This document shows, piece by piece, positions 1 through 7,812 of a DNA stretch of 64,000 nucleotides. Every line of letters starts with the position of its first letter. Within the stretch, counting starts at the first letter, position 1. The notes under the pieces are model-generated. The model worked only from the letters and a program-made list of their open reading frames with translations, was not told where the DNA came from and did not search any database. The translations under genes and the position numbers were made by a program. Origin of the DNA: an uncultured Lachnospiraceae bacterium (lineage in GTDB: Bacteria; Bacillota; Clostridia; Lachnospirales; Lachnospiraceae); contig CABUBX010000001.1 in assembly GCA_902489925.1 (NCBI GenBank), positions 28,352 to 92,351 on the forward strand, given 5' to 3'.

Positions 1-1311
1 CGTAATGTCAGAGACTCTAAAACTTTCGGGTTTTTAGTAATTAATGACGGTACTTATTTCCAGACACTTCAGGTTGTTTATCATAATGAATTAAGTAACT
101 TTGATGAAATCAGCAAATTAAATGTGGGTGCGGCAGTGATTGTCAAAGGTACTTTAGTTGCGACACCGAATGCAAAGCAGCCGTTTGAAATTCAGGCGAC
201 AGAGGTTGTTGTTGAAGGGGCATCAACACCGGATTATCCGCTTCAGCCAAAGCGTCATACATTTGAATATTTAAGAACAATTTCCCATTTAAGACCGAGA
301 ACAAATACTTTCCAGGCTGTATTTCGTGTGCGTTCCCTGATTGCTTATGCGATTCATAAATTTTTCCAGGAGAGAGATTTTGTGTATGTGCACACACCAT
401 TGATTACAGGCAGTGACTGTGAAGGTGCGGGCGAGATGTTCAGAGTGACAACACTTGACATGGACAATGTACCTAAGAATGAGGACGGCACAGTCAATTA
501 TAAAGAAGATTTCTTCGGCAAGGAGACAAATCTGACAGTCAGCGGTCAGTTAAACGGTGAGACGTACGCGATGGCTTTCAGAAATATTTATACTTTCGGT
601 CCGACCTTCCGTGCTGAAAATTCTAATACAACACGTCATGCAGCTGAATTTTGGATGATTGAGCCTGAGATTGCTTTTGCAGATTTACAGGATAACATGG
701 ATTTAGCTGAAAGTATGATGAAGTATATTATCAACTATGTGATGGAAAATGCACCGGAGGAGATGAAGTTTTTCAACCAGTTTGTGGATAAGGGACTGAT
801 TGACCGTCTGAAACATGTGGCAGAATCTGATTTCGGTCATGTCACATATACAGAGGCGATTGAAATTCTCAAGAAAAACAACGATAAGTTTGATTATAAG
901 GTTGAGTGGGGCACAGATTTACAGACAGAGCATGAGCGTTACTTAACAGAGCAGGTATTTAAAAAACCTGTATTTGTCACAGATTATCCTAAGGAAATCA
1001 AGGCCTTTTATATGAAGCTCAACGATGACAACAAGACAGTTGCAGCGATGGATTTGCTTGTGCCGGGTATCGGCGAGATTATCGGCGGAAGTCAGAGAGA
1101 GGATGATTATGAGAAGCTCGTTGCAAGGCTGGATGAGCTTGGCCTCAAGAAGGAAGATTATGATTTTTACCTTGATTTGAGAAAATACGGCTCAACACGC
1201 CATGCAGGCTACGGCCTTGGATTTGAGCGCTGCGTCATGTATTTGACAGGTATGTCAAATATCCGCGACGTTATTCCGTTCCCAAGAACTGTGAATAACT
1301 GCGAATTATAA
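1..1311 (+). CDS. asnS: Asparaginyl-tRNA synthetase, 5' truncated by the window
   Basis: Charges tRNA-Asn with asparagine in the cytoplasm. The reading frame is open from base 1. The first visible residues ([11 protein letters not shown]) belong to the N-terminal OB-fold anticodon-binding domain, so the ATG at 124 is internal and the true start lies upstream of the window. The class II catalytic core follows, with the [11 protein letters not shown] segment and a C-terminal GFGLGFER-like motif 3 ([13 protein letters not shown]). 436 residues are visible; the usual length is about 465, so only about 30 are missing. The Asn rather than Asp assignment rests on the GAGEMF motif. It ends just before a hairpin terminator. 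Confidence 0.96.
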   Translation, partial: RNVRDSKTFGFLVINDGTYFQTLQVVYHNELSNFDEISKLNVGAAVIVKGTLVATPNAKQPFEIQATEVVVEGASTPDYPLQPKRHTFEYLRTISHLRPRTNTFQAVFRVRSLIAYAIHKFFQERDFVYVHTPLITGSDCEGAGEMFRVTTLDMDNVPKNEDGTVNYKEDFFGKETNLTVSGQLNGETYAMAFRNIYTFGPTFRAENSNTTRHAAEFWMIEPEIAFADLQDNMDLAESMMKYIINYVMENAPEEMKFFNQFVDKGLIDRLKHVAESDFGHVTYTEAIEILKKNNDKFDYKVEWGTDLQTEHERYLTEQVFKKPVFVTDYPKEIKAFYMKLNDDNKTVAAMDLLVPGIGEIIGGSQREDDYEKLVARLDELGLKKEDYDFYLDLRKYGSTRHAGYGLGFERCVMYLTGMSNIRDVIPFPRTVNNCEL

Positions 1312-1348
1312 TTTTACGCGAATAGACAATAAAACAGAACGTTTGTTC

Positions 1349-1377
1349 TTGAAAAATCTGTACATATCATTTATAAT
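1349..1377 (+). promoter_or_regulatory. Sigma-A promoter of the SbcCD-like pair
   Basis: TTGAAA (1349-1354), a 17-bp spacer and TATAAT (1372-1377). The -10 lies in the loop of the asnS terminator and the -35 overlaps its left arm. Predicted transcripts would start near 1384, inside the right arm. Confidence 0.7.
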
Positions 1378-1395
1378 GAGTGTACAGATTTTTTT
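1352..1395 (+). terminator. asnS terminator
   Basis: A perfect 13-bp inverted repeat (1352-1364 with 1381-1393) is followed by a T run. The 16-nt loop contains TATAAT, so this hairpin also carries the promoter of the next gene. Confidence 0.75.
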
Positions 1396-1430
1396 GTGCG
1401 AAATATACTTTTGTAAAAGGAGGCGGCTGT

Positions 1431-2483
1431 GTGCGATTTATTCATATAGCAGATGTTCATCTTGGCGCCGGACCGGATAAGGGGATGCCGTGGGAGGATG
1501 AACGTGCTCAGGAGATATGGGACAGCTTTGAGCGTGTGCTTGATGAAGCTGTGAAAAGAAAAGCGGACTTTCTTTTCATTTCAGGTGATTTATTTCACAG
1601 GCAGCCATTGAAGCGCGAACTTAAAGAAGTTAATTACAGATTTGAAAGGCTTTATCCGATGAGAGTTGTGATGATTGCGGGAAATCACGATTACATTGGA
1701 TTAAACTCTTATTACAAAAGCTTTGAATGGGCGGATAATGTCTGTTTTTTTAGGCAGCAGAAGCTTTCTTATGCCTATTTTGAGGATAAGCAGACGTATG
1801 TCTATGGACTAAGCTATGAAAATTATGAGATATCCGAAGCACTTTATGACGATATCCGGCCTTTGGATAAGCCGGGCTGCCACATACTCCTTGCTCACGG
1901 CGGAGATGAAAAGCATATACCAATCAATAATCAGAAGCTTTTTAGTGCAGGTTTTGATTATGTGGCGCTTGGGCATATTCATAAGCCGGAGATATTAAGG
2001 GCAGATACGGCAGCCTACGCCGGCGCGCTCGAACCGATTGACAGAAATGATACGGGAAATCATGGGTTTATTGAAGGTGTTTTTGAAGACGATAAGATGA
2101 GAATTGCCTTTGTGCCTTTTGCAAAGCGGGCATATATTCATCTTCCTGTGCGTATGGATGGCCGTATGCCATGGTCGATGGTTGTGGATATAGTGAGGGA
2201 TGAGCTTATCAGGCGAGGCGAGGAAAATTTATATAAGATTATTTTAAGCGGTTTAAGAGACCCTGAAATTGAGATGGATTACAGACTTTTATGGCGTCTT
2301 GGACGGGTTGTGGAGATTGAAGACCATACGGCGCCGGATTATGATTTTGATGCTTTGTATGCGCAGAATAAGGATAATATTATCGGAAAATACATTGAAA
2401 AGATACAAAGGCTTTCAGAGCCGGAGGAGGTCAAAGAAAAGGCTTTGTATTACGGGATACAGGCATTGCTTAAATTAAAATAA
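1431..2483 (+). CDS. SbcD/YhaO-like DNA repair metallophosphoesterase
   Basis: Predicted manganese-dependent nuclease subunit of an SbcCD/Mre11-Rad50-type complex that processes DNA ends and hairpins. The GTG at 1431 is chosen because AGGAGG (1418-1423) sits 7 nt upstream; an ATG at 1380 lies in the terminator/promoter region and has no SD. The phosphoesterase motifs are in order: DVHLGA, GDLFHR, GNHDY, a His-Gly segment (AHGGDEKH) and GHIHKP. At 350 aa it is closest to Bacillus YhaO in layout. The partner ATPase gene starts 14 bp downstream, so the two are surely co-transcribed. Confidence 0.88.
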   Translation: MRFIHIADVHLGAGPDKGMPWEDERAQEIWDSFERVLDEAVKRKADFLFISGDLFHRQPLKRELKEVNYRFERLYPMRVVMIAGNHDYIGLNSYYKSFEWADNVCFFRQQKLSYAYFEDKQTYVYGLSYENYEISEALYDDIRPLDKPGCHILLAHGGDEKHIPINNQKLFSAGFDYVALGHIHKPEILRADTAAYAGALEPIDRNDTGNHGFIEGVFEDDKMRIAFVPFAKRAYIHLPVRMDGRMPWSMVVDIVRDELIRRGEENLYKIILSGLRDPEIEMDYRLLWRLGRVVEIEDHTAPDYDFDALYAQNKDNIIGKYIEKIQRLSEPEEVKEKALYYGIQALLKLK

Positions 2484-2497
2484 CGGAGAGAGTAAGG

Positions 2498-4258
2498 ATG
2501 ATTATAAAAGCACTGGATTTGATTGGATTTGGAAAATTTCATCACAGACAGATTGAGCTTGGACCTCGGATTAATATTGTTTATGGCGGCAATGAGGCTG
2601 GAAAGTCTACGGTGCACCGGTTTATTCACGGGATGCTTTTTGGACTTAAGCGCGGCAGAGGCAAGGGTGCTGCAAAGGATGATTATACAAGATATAAGCC
2701 GTGGGAAAACGGTCAGTGCTATGAAGGCCTGATGGTTATTGAGCATAAGGGGCATATTTATCGTCTTTATCGGAACTTTTATAAGGAGGATGAGGTTTTC
2801 CGCATTTTTGATGAGACGGCGGGAAAGCAGATTTTCCTTGGAAGTGAGCAGATAGATAGTCTGATTGGCGGTCTTAATGAGGCGAATTTTAAGAATACGG
2901 TCAGTGTCAGGCAGCAGGAGAGTCGTATGGAGGATGGTTTTTCCTCTGTGCTTCAGACATATATTGCCAATATGTCTATGGGAAAGCATGAGTCTGTCGA
3001 TATCGGTGCGGCGCTGTCGCAGCTTTCTGACCGAGAGCGTCAGATTAAACGTCAGATTAACGGCAACAGAGCGATAGATATCAGAGAGCAGATGGAAAAA
3101 ACAGAACAGGCACTTTTGGGGATGGAGGCAATTGATGAGCGCATTGCCGGTTTTGAAAGTGATGAGCGGCTGCTTGAGGCTAAGCTTTTGGAGTGCCGGG
3201 AGGATATGAAGCATTTTCAGAGCTGTGAGCGCAGAGAGCGGATGGAGGGACGAGGGCTTTTAGAGCAGTATCATATAACCTCGCGTATGCTTTATGAGGA
3301 AAAGCAGAAAAATCAGACGGAAAAAAACAAGACAGAGCATTATTTTGTACACCAGCTTTGGTTTCGTGTTTTTGTGGGGCTGACAATTGCAGCTGTGCTC
3401 TTGATGGCATTGCAGTTAGGCTTTAAGCTGGATATCCTTTTTTTGAAGGTTTTGACCGGAATTTTTCTTATCGGTGCTTTCTTTGGTCTTGCAAGGACTT
3501 CTTTTAAAAAGCCGGAATATCGTCAGGGAATGGATGAGGCTGATTTGAGCGCACAGCTTAAAGCAATTTCAGGTCGTCTTGCGCCCTATATTAAAAAATA
3601 CGGCAAGGATATGATGGGTGCCGGGCAATATGAGCGCGCCGTTGGTATTTTTAATGGACTTGTCGAAGAAAAAGAGAAGCTTATCCGAGAAAAGGAGAAG
3701 CTTTTACATGAGCAGGAGAGCCGTGATGAGCTTGCGGCGAAGCTTGAGACACTGAAAGAAGCAGCGGCGGAGATAAAAGAACGTGCCGGGCAATATGAAA
3801 GTGAGCTTTGCGCCCTTTCGCTTGCAAAGCATGTTATTGAGGAGGTGTCCGGTGAGCTTCATGAGAGCTTTGGAAGTCGTATGGATGACGAGGCAGAGGA
3901 TATATTCCGTCATATTTTGGGTGGTGACAGCGGCCGTGCTTTTCATATTGATGAAAAACTGAACATTCGTATGGACAGTCTGAAAGAGCAGATTCCGATT
4001 GAGCGCCTGAGCGCCGGAACGATAGACCAGCTTTATTTTGCGCTGCGTCTTTGTGCAGGGAAGATTATGTTTGACGAGGAGAGTATGCCGTTGATTTTAG
4101 ATGATGCTTTTGTGCTTTATGATGATGGGCGGCTTAAAAATCTTATGGATTGGCTTGTGAACAATTATAAAGGACAGATTATTTTCTTCACCTGTCATCG
4201 GAGAGAAGCGGATTTGCTCGAAGAACTGGGATATGATTACAATTATATAGAATTGTAA
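2498..4258 (+). CDS. SbcC/YhaN-like AAA ATPase, short form with membrane segments
   Basis: Predicted Rad50/SbcC-like ATPase partner of the upstream nuclease. Walker A (GGNEAGKST) is at residues 30-38. The C-terminal half has an ABC-like signature (LSAGTIDQLYFALRL) and Walker B (LILDDAF). The middle is charged and coiled-coil-like, interrupted near residues 290-335 by two hydrophobic helices, which suggests a membrane hairpin as in YhaN proteins. At 586 aa it is much shorter than SbcC (about 1,050) or YhaN (about 960), so the coiled-coil arms must be short. Start ATG 2498 follows an SD-like GGAGAGAG. Function is inferred from family and neighbour. Confidence 0.82.
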   Translation: MIIKALDLIGFGKFHHRQIELGPRINIVYGGNEAGKSTVHRFIHGMLFGLKRGRGKGAAKDDYTRYKPWENGQCYEGLMVIEHKGHIYRLYRNFYKEDEVFRIFDETAGKQIFLGSEQIDSLIGGLNEANFKNTVSVRQQESRMEDGFSSVLQTYIANMSMGKHESVDIGAALSQLSDRERQIKRQINGNRAIDIREQMEKTEQALLGMEAIDERIAGFESDERLLEAKLLECREDMKHFQSCERRERMEGRGLLEQYHITSRMLYEEKQKNQTEKNKTEHYFVHQLWFRVFVGLTIAAVLLMALQLGFKLDILFLKVLTGIFLIGAFFGLARTSFKKPEYRQGMDEADLSAQLKAISGRLAPYIKKYGKDMMGAGQYERAVGIFNGLVEEKEKLIREKEKLLHEQESRDELAAKLETLKEAAAEIKERAGQYESELCALSLAKHVIEEVSGELHESFGSRMDDEAEDIFRHILGGDSGRAFHIDEKLNIRMDSLKEQIPIERLSAGTIDQLYFALRLCAGKIMFDEESMPLILDDAFVLYDDGRLKNLMDWLVNNYKGQIIFFTCHRREADLLEELGYDYNYIEL

Positions 4259-4284
4259 TACAAAAAAGATGATTGCGGAAAAAG

Positions 4285-4330
4285 AAAACTGCTATGCACA
4301 GGATAAATCCTTTGCTAGCAGTTTTTTATT
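4285..4330. terminator. Bidirectional terminator between convergent genes
   Basis: AAAACTGCTA (4285-4294) pairs with TAGCAGTTTT (4316-4325), with an inner AGGA/TCCT stem. T runs flank both sides, so it can serve the SbcC-like gene and the symporter gene on the opposite strand. Confidence 0.85.
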
Positions 4331-4362
4331 TCTGGCAGCTATTGAATTAAATGGACACAAGT

Positions 4363-5733
4363 TTACATAAAGAACTTACTTATATATCCCTGAATGAAGA
4401 TGAATAATACAATCAAAGGAAGAATGTAAGAAACATAAATTCTTGCCCATTTTGGGAATTTTAGACCCTTGCCTGTATTGGCTTCGTCTGTAAATTTTTT
4501 GAAGCCCCATCCGTAACGTGATGTACAGAAAAGAAGGTATACAAGGCTTCCGAGCGGCAGAAGATTGTTGCTGACAATAAAGTCTTCCAAGTCGAGAACG
4601 TTTGAATTTGGACCAAACGGTGTGAAGCCGCTTAATACGTTAAAGCCTAAAATACAAGGCATCGACAGGATGATGATGACAAATAAATTGATAATTACTG
4701 CTTTTTTACGACTGCAGCCTGTTAAATCAATGGCAAAAGAAATAATATTTTCAAATACCGCAATAATGGTGGAAGCAGCGGCAAACATCATAAAAATAAA
4801 GAACAGTGTTCCCCAAAAGCGTCCGCCGGACATTGTATTAAAGACGTTTGGCAGGGTGATAAAAAGCAGTGACGGTCCTGTGCCCGCTTCGATATTGAAG
4901 GCGAAACATGCCGGGAAAATAATAAGACCGGCGATAAATGCAACAGATGTGTCCAGTACAGTGACGTAGACGGATTCACCCATCAGCGAACGCTCTTTAC
5001 CTATGTAGCTTCCGAAAATAGCAATGGCGCCAATACCGAGGCTTAATGTAAAGAAAGCCTGACCCATGGCAGCAAAGATTGCTTCCCCGAGACCGTGCTC
5101 AACAAGCTTTGAAAAATCTGGTTTTAAGTAAAATTCAAGACCTTTGGAAGCACCATCAAGTGTAATAGATTTTACGGCAAGAATAATCATCAATGCTAAA
5201 AGGCAAAGCATCATGATTTTAGTAATCTTTTCCACACCTTTTTGAAGCCCCATACCGCAGACTGCAAAGCAGAGTGCAACGACGATAATCATGCAGACAG
5301 TCATAAGTCCCGGCTGTCCCTGAAGCTCTGAAAATGAAGTGGCAATGCCATCAGGTGTAAGTCCTTCAAATTGTCCGCTGGCACTTTTGAAAACGTAAAG
5401 TAAAAGCCATCCGCCGATGGTTGTGTAGAACATCATCAGAAGATAGTTTCCGGCCATAGCGCCCCATTTGTAAAGATGCCATTTTGTACCTGACGGTTCA
5501 AGCTTATCAAAGGAGAGGGCGGCGCTGACCTGACTGGCACGTCCTACCGAAAATTCCATTGTCATAATCGGAAGTCCGAGAATAACAAGGAACAGAAGAT
5601 AAATAAGTACGAAAGCAGCACCGCCGTACTGTCCGACGATATAAGGAAAACGCCAAACGTTGCCGAGCCCAATCGCACATCCCGCGGAAATAAGAATAAA
5701 TCCGAGACGGGAGGAAAGTTTTTCTCTTTTCAT
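4363..5733 (-). CDS. Sodium:neurotransmitter symporter (NSS/SNF) family transporter
   Basis: Predicted Na+-coupled amino-acid or amine uptake protein of the LeuT fold in the cytoplasmic membrane. The N-terminus after the start shows the family signature for TM1 (GCAIGLGNVWRFPY), which carries the unwound Na+/substrate site. There are about 11-12 hydrophobic segments over 456 aa. The ATG at 5733 is chosen over a TTG at 5742 because AGAAGGG lies 9 nt upstream. It has its own promoter (5769-5797) and stands alone. Substrate cannot be told from sequence; bacterial homologues carry tryptophan, tyrosine or branched-chain amino acids. Confidence 0.92.
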   Translation of the reverse strand: MKREKLSSRLGFILISAGCAIGLGNVWRFPYIVGQYGGAAFVLIYLLFLVILGLPIMTMEFSVGRASQVSAALSFDKLEPSGTKWHLYKWGAMAGNYLLMMFYTTIGGWLLLYVFKSASGQFEGLTPDGIATSFSELQGQPGLMTVCMIIVVALCFAVCGMGLQKGVEKITKIMMLCLLALMIILAVKSITLDGASKGLEFYLKPDFSKLVEHGLGEAIFAAMGQAFFTLSLGIGAIAIFGSYIGKERSLMGESVYVTVLDTSVAFIAGLIIFPACFAFNIEAGTGPSLLFITLPNVFNTMSGGRFWGTLFFIFMMFAAASTIIAVFENIISFAIDLTGCSRKKAVIINLFVIIILSMPCILGFNVLSGFTPFGPNSNVLDLEDFIVSNNLLPLGSLVYLLFCTSRYGWGFKKFTDEANTGKGLKFPKWARIYVSYILPLIVLFIFIQGYISKFFM

Positions 5734-5768
5734 AAATAACAACCCTTCTAAAATATAATGTATTGTCT

Positions 5769-5797
5769 ATTGTACTATGTTTAACAAAAGACTTCAA
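5769..5797 (-). promoter_or_regulatory. Promoter of the symporter gene
   Basis: Read on the minus strand: TTGAAG (5792-5797), a 17-bp spacer, TACAAT (5769-5774), ending 36 bp upstream of the ATG. Confidence 0.65.
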
Positions 5798-5816
5798 CGA
5801 ATTTCAAAATATATTT

Positions 5817-5860
5817 TGGCTATCCCCAAAAAGAAATGGAGATTCTTTCGGAGATAGCCA
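5817..5860. repeat. Near-complete palindrome beside the DnaA boxes
   Basis: TGGCTATC (5817-5824) pairs with GATAGCCA (5853-5860), and an inner AAGAAAT/ATTCTTT-like stem continues it, giving a 44-nt hairpin. On the minus strand it lies downstream of the DUF1540 gene and could be its terminator, but the trailing T run is interrupted (AAAATATATTTT), so this is uncertain. Confidence 0.6.
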
Positions 5861-5863
5861 TAG

Positions 5864-5883
5864 TTATCCACAGTTTATCCACA
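5864..5883 (+). promoter_or_regulatory. Two tandem perfect DnaA boxes
   Basis: TTATCCACA occurs exactly at 5864-5872 and 5875-5883, same strand, start-to-start spacing 11 bp (one helical turn). This is the strict DnaA 9-mer. A near match in the opposite orientation (TGTGGATTA, 5931-5939, one mismatch) and a GTGTA/TACAC inverted repeat (5888-5903) follow. No dnaA, dnaN or gyr gene is in the window, so this is not shown to be oriC. Confidence 0.7.
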
Positions 5884-5964
5884 AAACGTGTATAACTGTA
5901 CACAAAATGTCGTTTTTTGCTGTTAATTTATGTGGATTACAAGTGGATATCTCTTAATATGCGA

Positions 5965-6123
5965 TTATTTCAAGACAAAAGATTCACAATCTGTACATTC
6001 GCATTTTGTAGGGTTTGTTTCATGTGTGCCCACTTTAATCTGAGAGAGGGTACAATAATCGCAGCAATCTGCGTGATAACGGCATTCTTTGATTGTACAT
6101 GCAATACTTGGGTTCTTTTCCAT
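5965..6123 (-). CDS. DUF1540 small cysteine-rich protein
   Basis: A 52-aa protein beginning MEKNPSIACTIKEC and ending at TAA 5965-5967, preceded by AAGGAG (complement of 6133-6138) 9 nt before the ATG at 6123. It has eight cysteines in the DUF1540 pattern: a first Cys before IKEC, CRYH, CCDYCTL, an IKVGTHETNPT stretch, then CEC and CESF. The cysteines suggest a metal-binding fold, but the function of the family is not known to me. Members are common in Clostridia and often occur near sporulation or stress genes. It is too short for ordinary gene finders with a length cut-off. Confidence 0.85.
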   Translation of the reverse strand: MEKNPSIACTIKECRYHADCCDYCTLSQIKVGTHETNPTKCECTDCESFVLK

Positions 6124-6186
6124 TGTTTTCGTCTCCTTAATTTTTAATTTGTAGCTACGGACAGTAGTGTAACCATAAGCGATATG

Positions 6187-6207
6187 ACTTATTCACAGGC
6201 AATAAGT
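6187..6207. promoter_or_regulatory. Inverted repeat with a third consensus DnaA box
   Basis: ACTTATT (6187-6193) and AATAAGT (6201-6207) form a 7-7-7 inverted repeat between divergent genes. It contains TTATTCACA (6189-6197), which fits the relaxed DnaA consensus TTWTNCACA and points the same way as the two boxes about 320 bp away. It could equally be an operator for either flanking gene. Confidence 0.45.
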
Positions 6208-6249
6208 TAAATTTTAAGAAATTCGTAATATTTGGAAATAGAAAACGGC

Positions 6250-6278
6250 TTGAATAAAATAAGGGCGTATACTACAAT
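6250..6278 (+). promoter_or_regulatory. Promoter of the L,D-transpeptidase gene
   Basis: TTGAAT (6250-6255), 17-bp spacer, TACAAT (6273-6278), 46 bp before the ATG. Confidence 0.65.
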
Positions 6279-6324
6279 AGAAGCGATGTAATGTGTTTAC
6301 AGCAGATTAAGGTGGTTTTTATAA

Positions 6325-7710
6325 ATGACAAAAAGAAAAAAAACAATCATAGGATGTGCTCTGATTATCGGGATACCGGCCGCGATTGCAATAATTGCTT
6401 ATATTATGATATCTGTCTATTATATGAATAGATTTTTCCCGGGAACGTATATTAACGGCATAGATTTTTCAAATAAGACAGCGAAGGAAGCGGAAAAAGA
6501 GCTGGAAGCTTATCACAGCAATTATACATTCCGAATCATTGAGCGGGATGGAAGTCAGGAAGTATTAAAAGGAAGCGAGATTGGCCATAAAATTGTATTT
6601 AATGGAATAGAAGATATTAAAAAAAATCAAGGCTCATGGAATTGGCCGGTGAACCTGTCTGACAGGAAATTTTATACAGCTGAGAGCGGTCACGGCTATG
6701 ACGAGCGCAAGTTAAGGGATGCGATTGAAGCTTTGGATTGTATGACAAAGGATATTGTTGAGCCGCAGAACGCTTATGTAGATTTTACGGACGGTATTAA
6801 GATTATTCCGGAAATTGAGGGCAATAAGCTTGATGTGGGTAAGGTCTTTGAGGCTGTCGGCAGTGCAATCAAAGCCGGTGAAGTACGGCTTAATATTGAT
6901 GCGGCCGGCTGTTATGTCTCTCCTGAGGTTACGATGGATACAGAAGCATTTCAAAAGGAGATAGAGCCGATTAAAAAATTGACGAAGGCAGTTATTACAC
7001 TTGAGATTGGTAAAAAGACAGAAGTCATCGATGCATCAGTGTCCGAGGGATTTCTTGTACAGGATGAGGAAGGGACAATTTCACTTGATAAAGAAAAAGT
7101 CAGAGCTTATGTGGACGGACTTGAGGAAAAGTATGAGACATGGGGAAAACCGCATGAGTTTAAGACAACCGGCGGTGAGCTGATATCCTTATCGGGAACT
7201 CTTGGCTGGTCCATTGATGTCAAGGGGGAAACCGAAAAGATTATTGAGGAATTAAAAGAAGGCAAGGATGTCAAAAGAGAGGTTCTTTATGATGCTACAG
7301 CGCCGACTTGGGAAGACAATGAAATCGGTGATACATATATCGAAATCAGCCGCAGCGCCCAGCGTATGTGGTTTTATAAAAATGGCAGCATCATTGTTGA
7401 GACAGATGTGATAACAGGCTGTCTGAATGAAGGACACGCTACACCGGCAGGTGCCTATAAGCTTCTTAATAAGCTTAGAAATCAGACGTTGATTGGGGCA
7501 AATCCGGATGACCCGTACGAGTCTAAGGTTTCTTTTTGGCTTCCGTTTATCGGAAATATGTACGGTATTCACGATGCCAGCTGGCGAGGTAGCTTTGGCG
7601 GCAGTATTTATGTGTACAACGGTTCGCACGGATGTGTGAATACGCCGTATAATAAGGTTCAGGCAATTTATGAAAATATTGAAATCGGAACACCGGTTCT
7701 GATTTATTAA
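6325..7710 (+). CDS. L,D-transpeptidase (YkuD) with peptidoglycan-binding repeats
   Basis: Predicted extracellular enzyme that cross-links peptidoglycan 3-3 or attaches proteins to it. A short basic N-terminus is followed by one membrane segment (about residues 9-33), so it is anchored with the bulk outside. The middle has two PG_binding_4-type repeats (about 40-300), and the C-terminal YkuD domain begins near 330. The catalytic motif SHGCVN is present with His435 and Cys437 near the C-terminus. 461 aa is normal for this architecture. SD AAGGTGG precedes ATG 6325. It has its own promoter, and tandem hairpins follow it. Confidence 0.92.
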   Translation: MTKRKKTIIGCALIIGIPAAIAIIAYIMISVYYMNRFFPGTYINGIDFSNKTAKEAEKELEAYHSNYTFRIIERDGSQEVLKGSEIGHKIVFNGIEDIKKNQGSWNWPVNLSDRKFYTAESGHGYDERKLRDAIEALDCMTKDIVEPQNAYVDFTDGIKIIPEIEGNKLDVGKVFEAVGSAIKAGEVRLNIDAAGCYVSPEVTMDTEAFQKEIEPIKKLTKAVITLEIGKKTEVIDASVSEGFLVQDEEGTISLDKEKVRAYVDGLEEKYETWGKPHEFKTTGGELISLSGTLGWSIDVKGETEKIIEELKEGKDVKREVLYDATAPTWEDNEIGDTYIEISRSAQRMWFYKNGSIIVETDVITGCLNEGHATPAGAYKLLNKLRNQTLIGANPDDPYESKVSFWLPFIGNMYGIHDASWRGSFGGSIYVYNGSHGCVNTPYNKVQAIYENIEIGTPVLIY

Positions 7711-7726
7711 TGTGTTTCGCAGCAGT

Positions 7727-7790
7727 ATCGCACGGCAGGATATCCTTAATAAGGGAAAGTGGCCGTGCGATTGTGTGAAGCACAATTTTT
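7727..7790 (+). terminator. Tandem hairpins after the L,D-transpeptidase gene
   Basis: A perfect 10-bp stem (7727-7736 with 7762-7771) is followed at once by a small TTGTG/CACAA hairpin (7771-7785) and TTTTT. The asparaginase SD begins only 8 nt later. The element may therefore terminate the upstream transcript, or act as a leaky attenuator into ansA. Confidence 0.65.
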
Positions 7791-7812
7791 GTTGTATAGG
7801 AGAATTTTTAAA

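Noticed and set aside
5864..5883. Calling the DnaA boxes oriC
   Set aside because: No dnaA, dnaN, gyrB or clear AT-rich unwinding trinucleotides are present; only DnaA-binding potential is supported.
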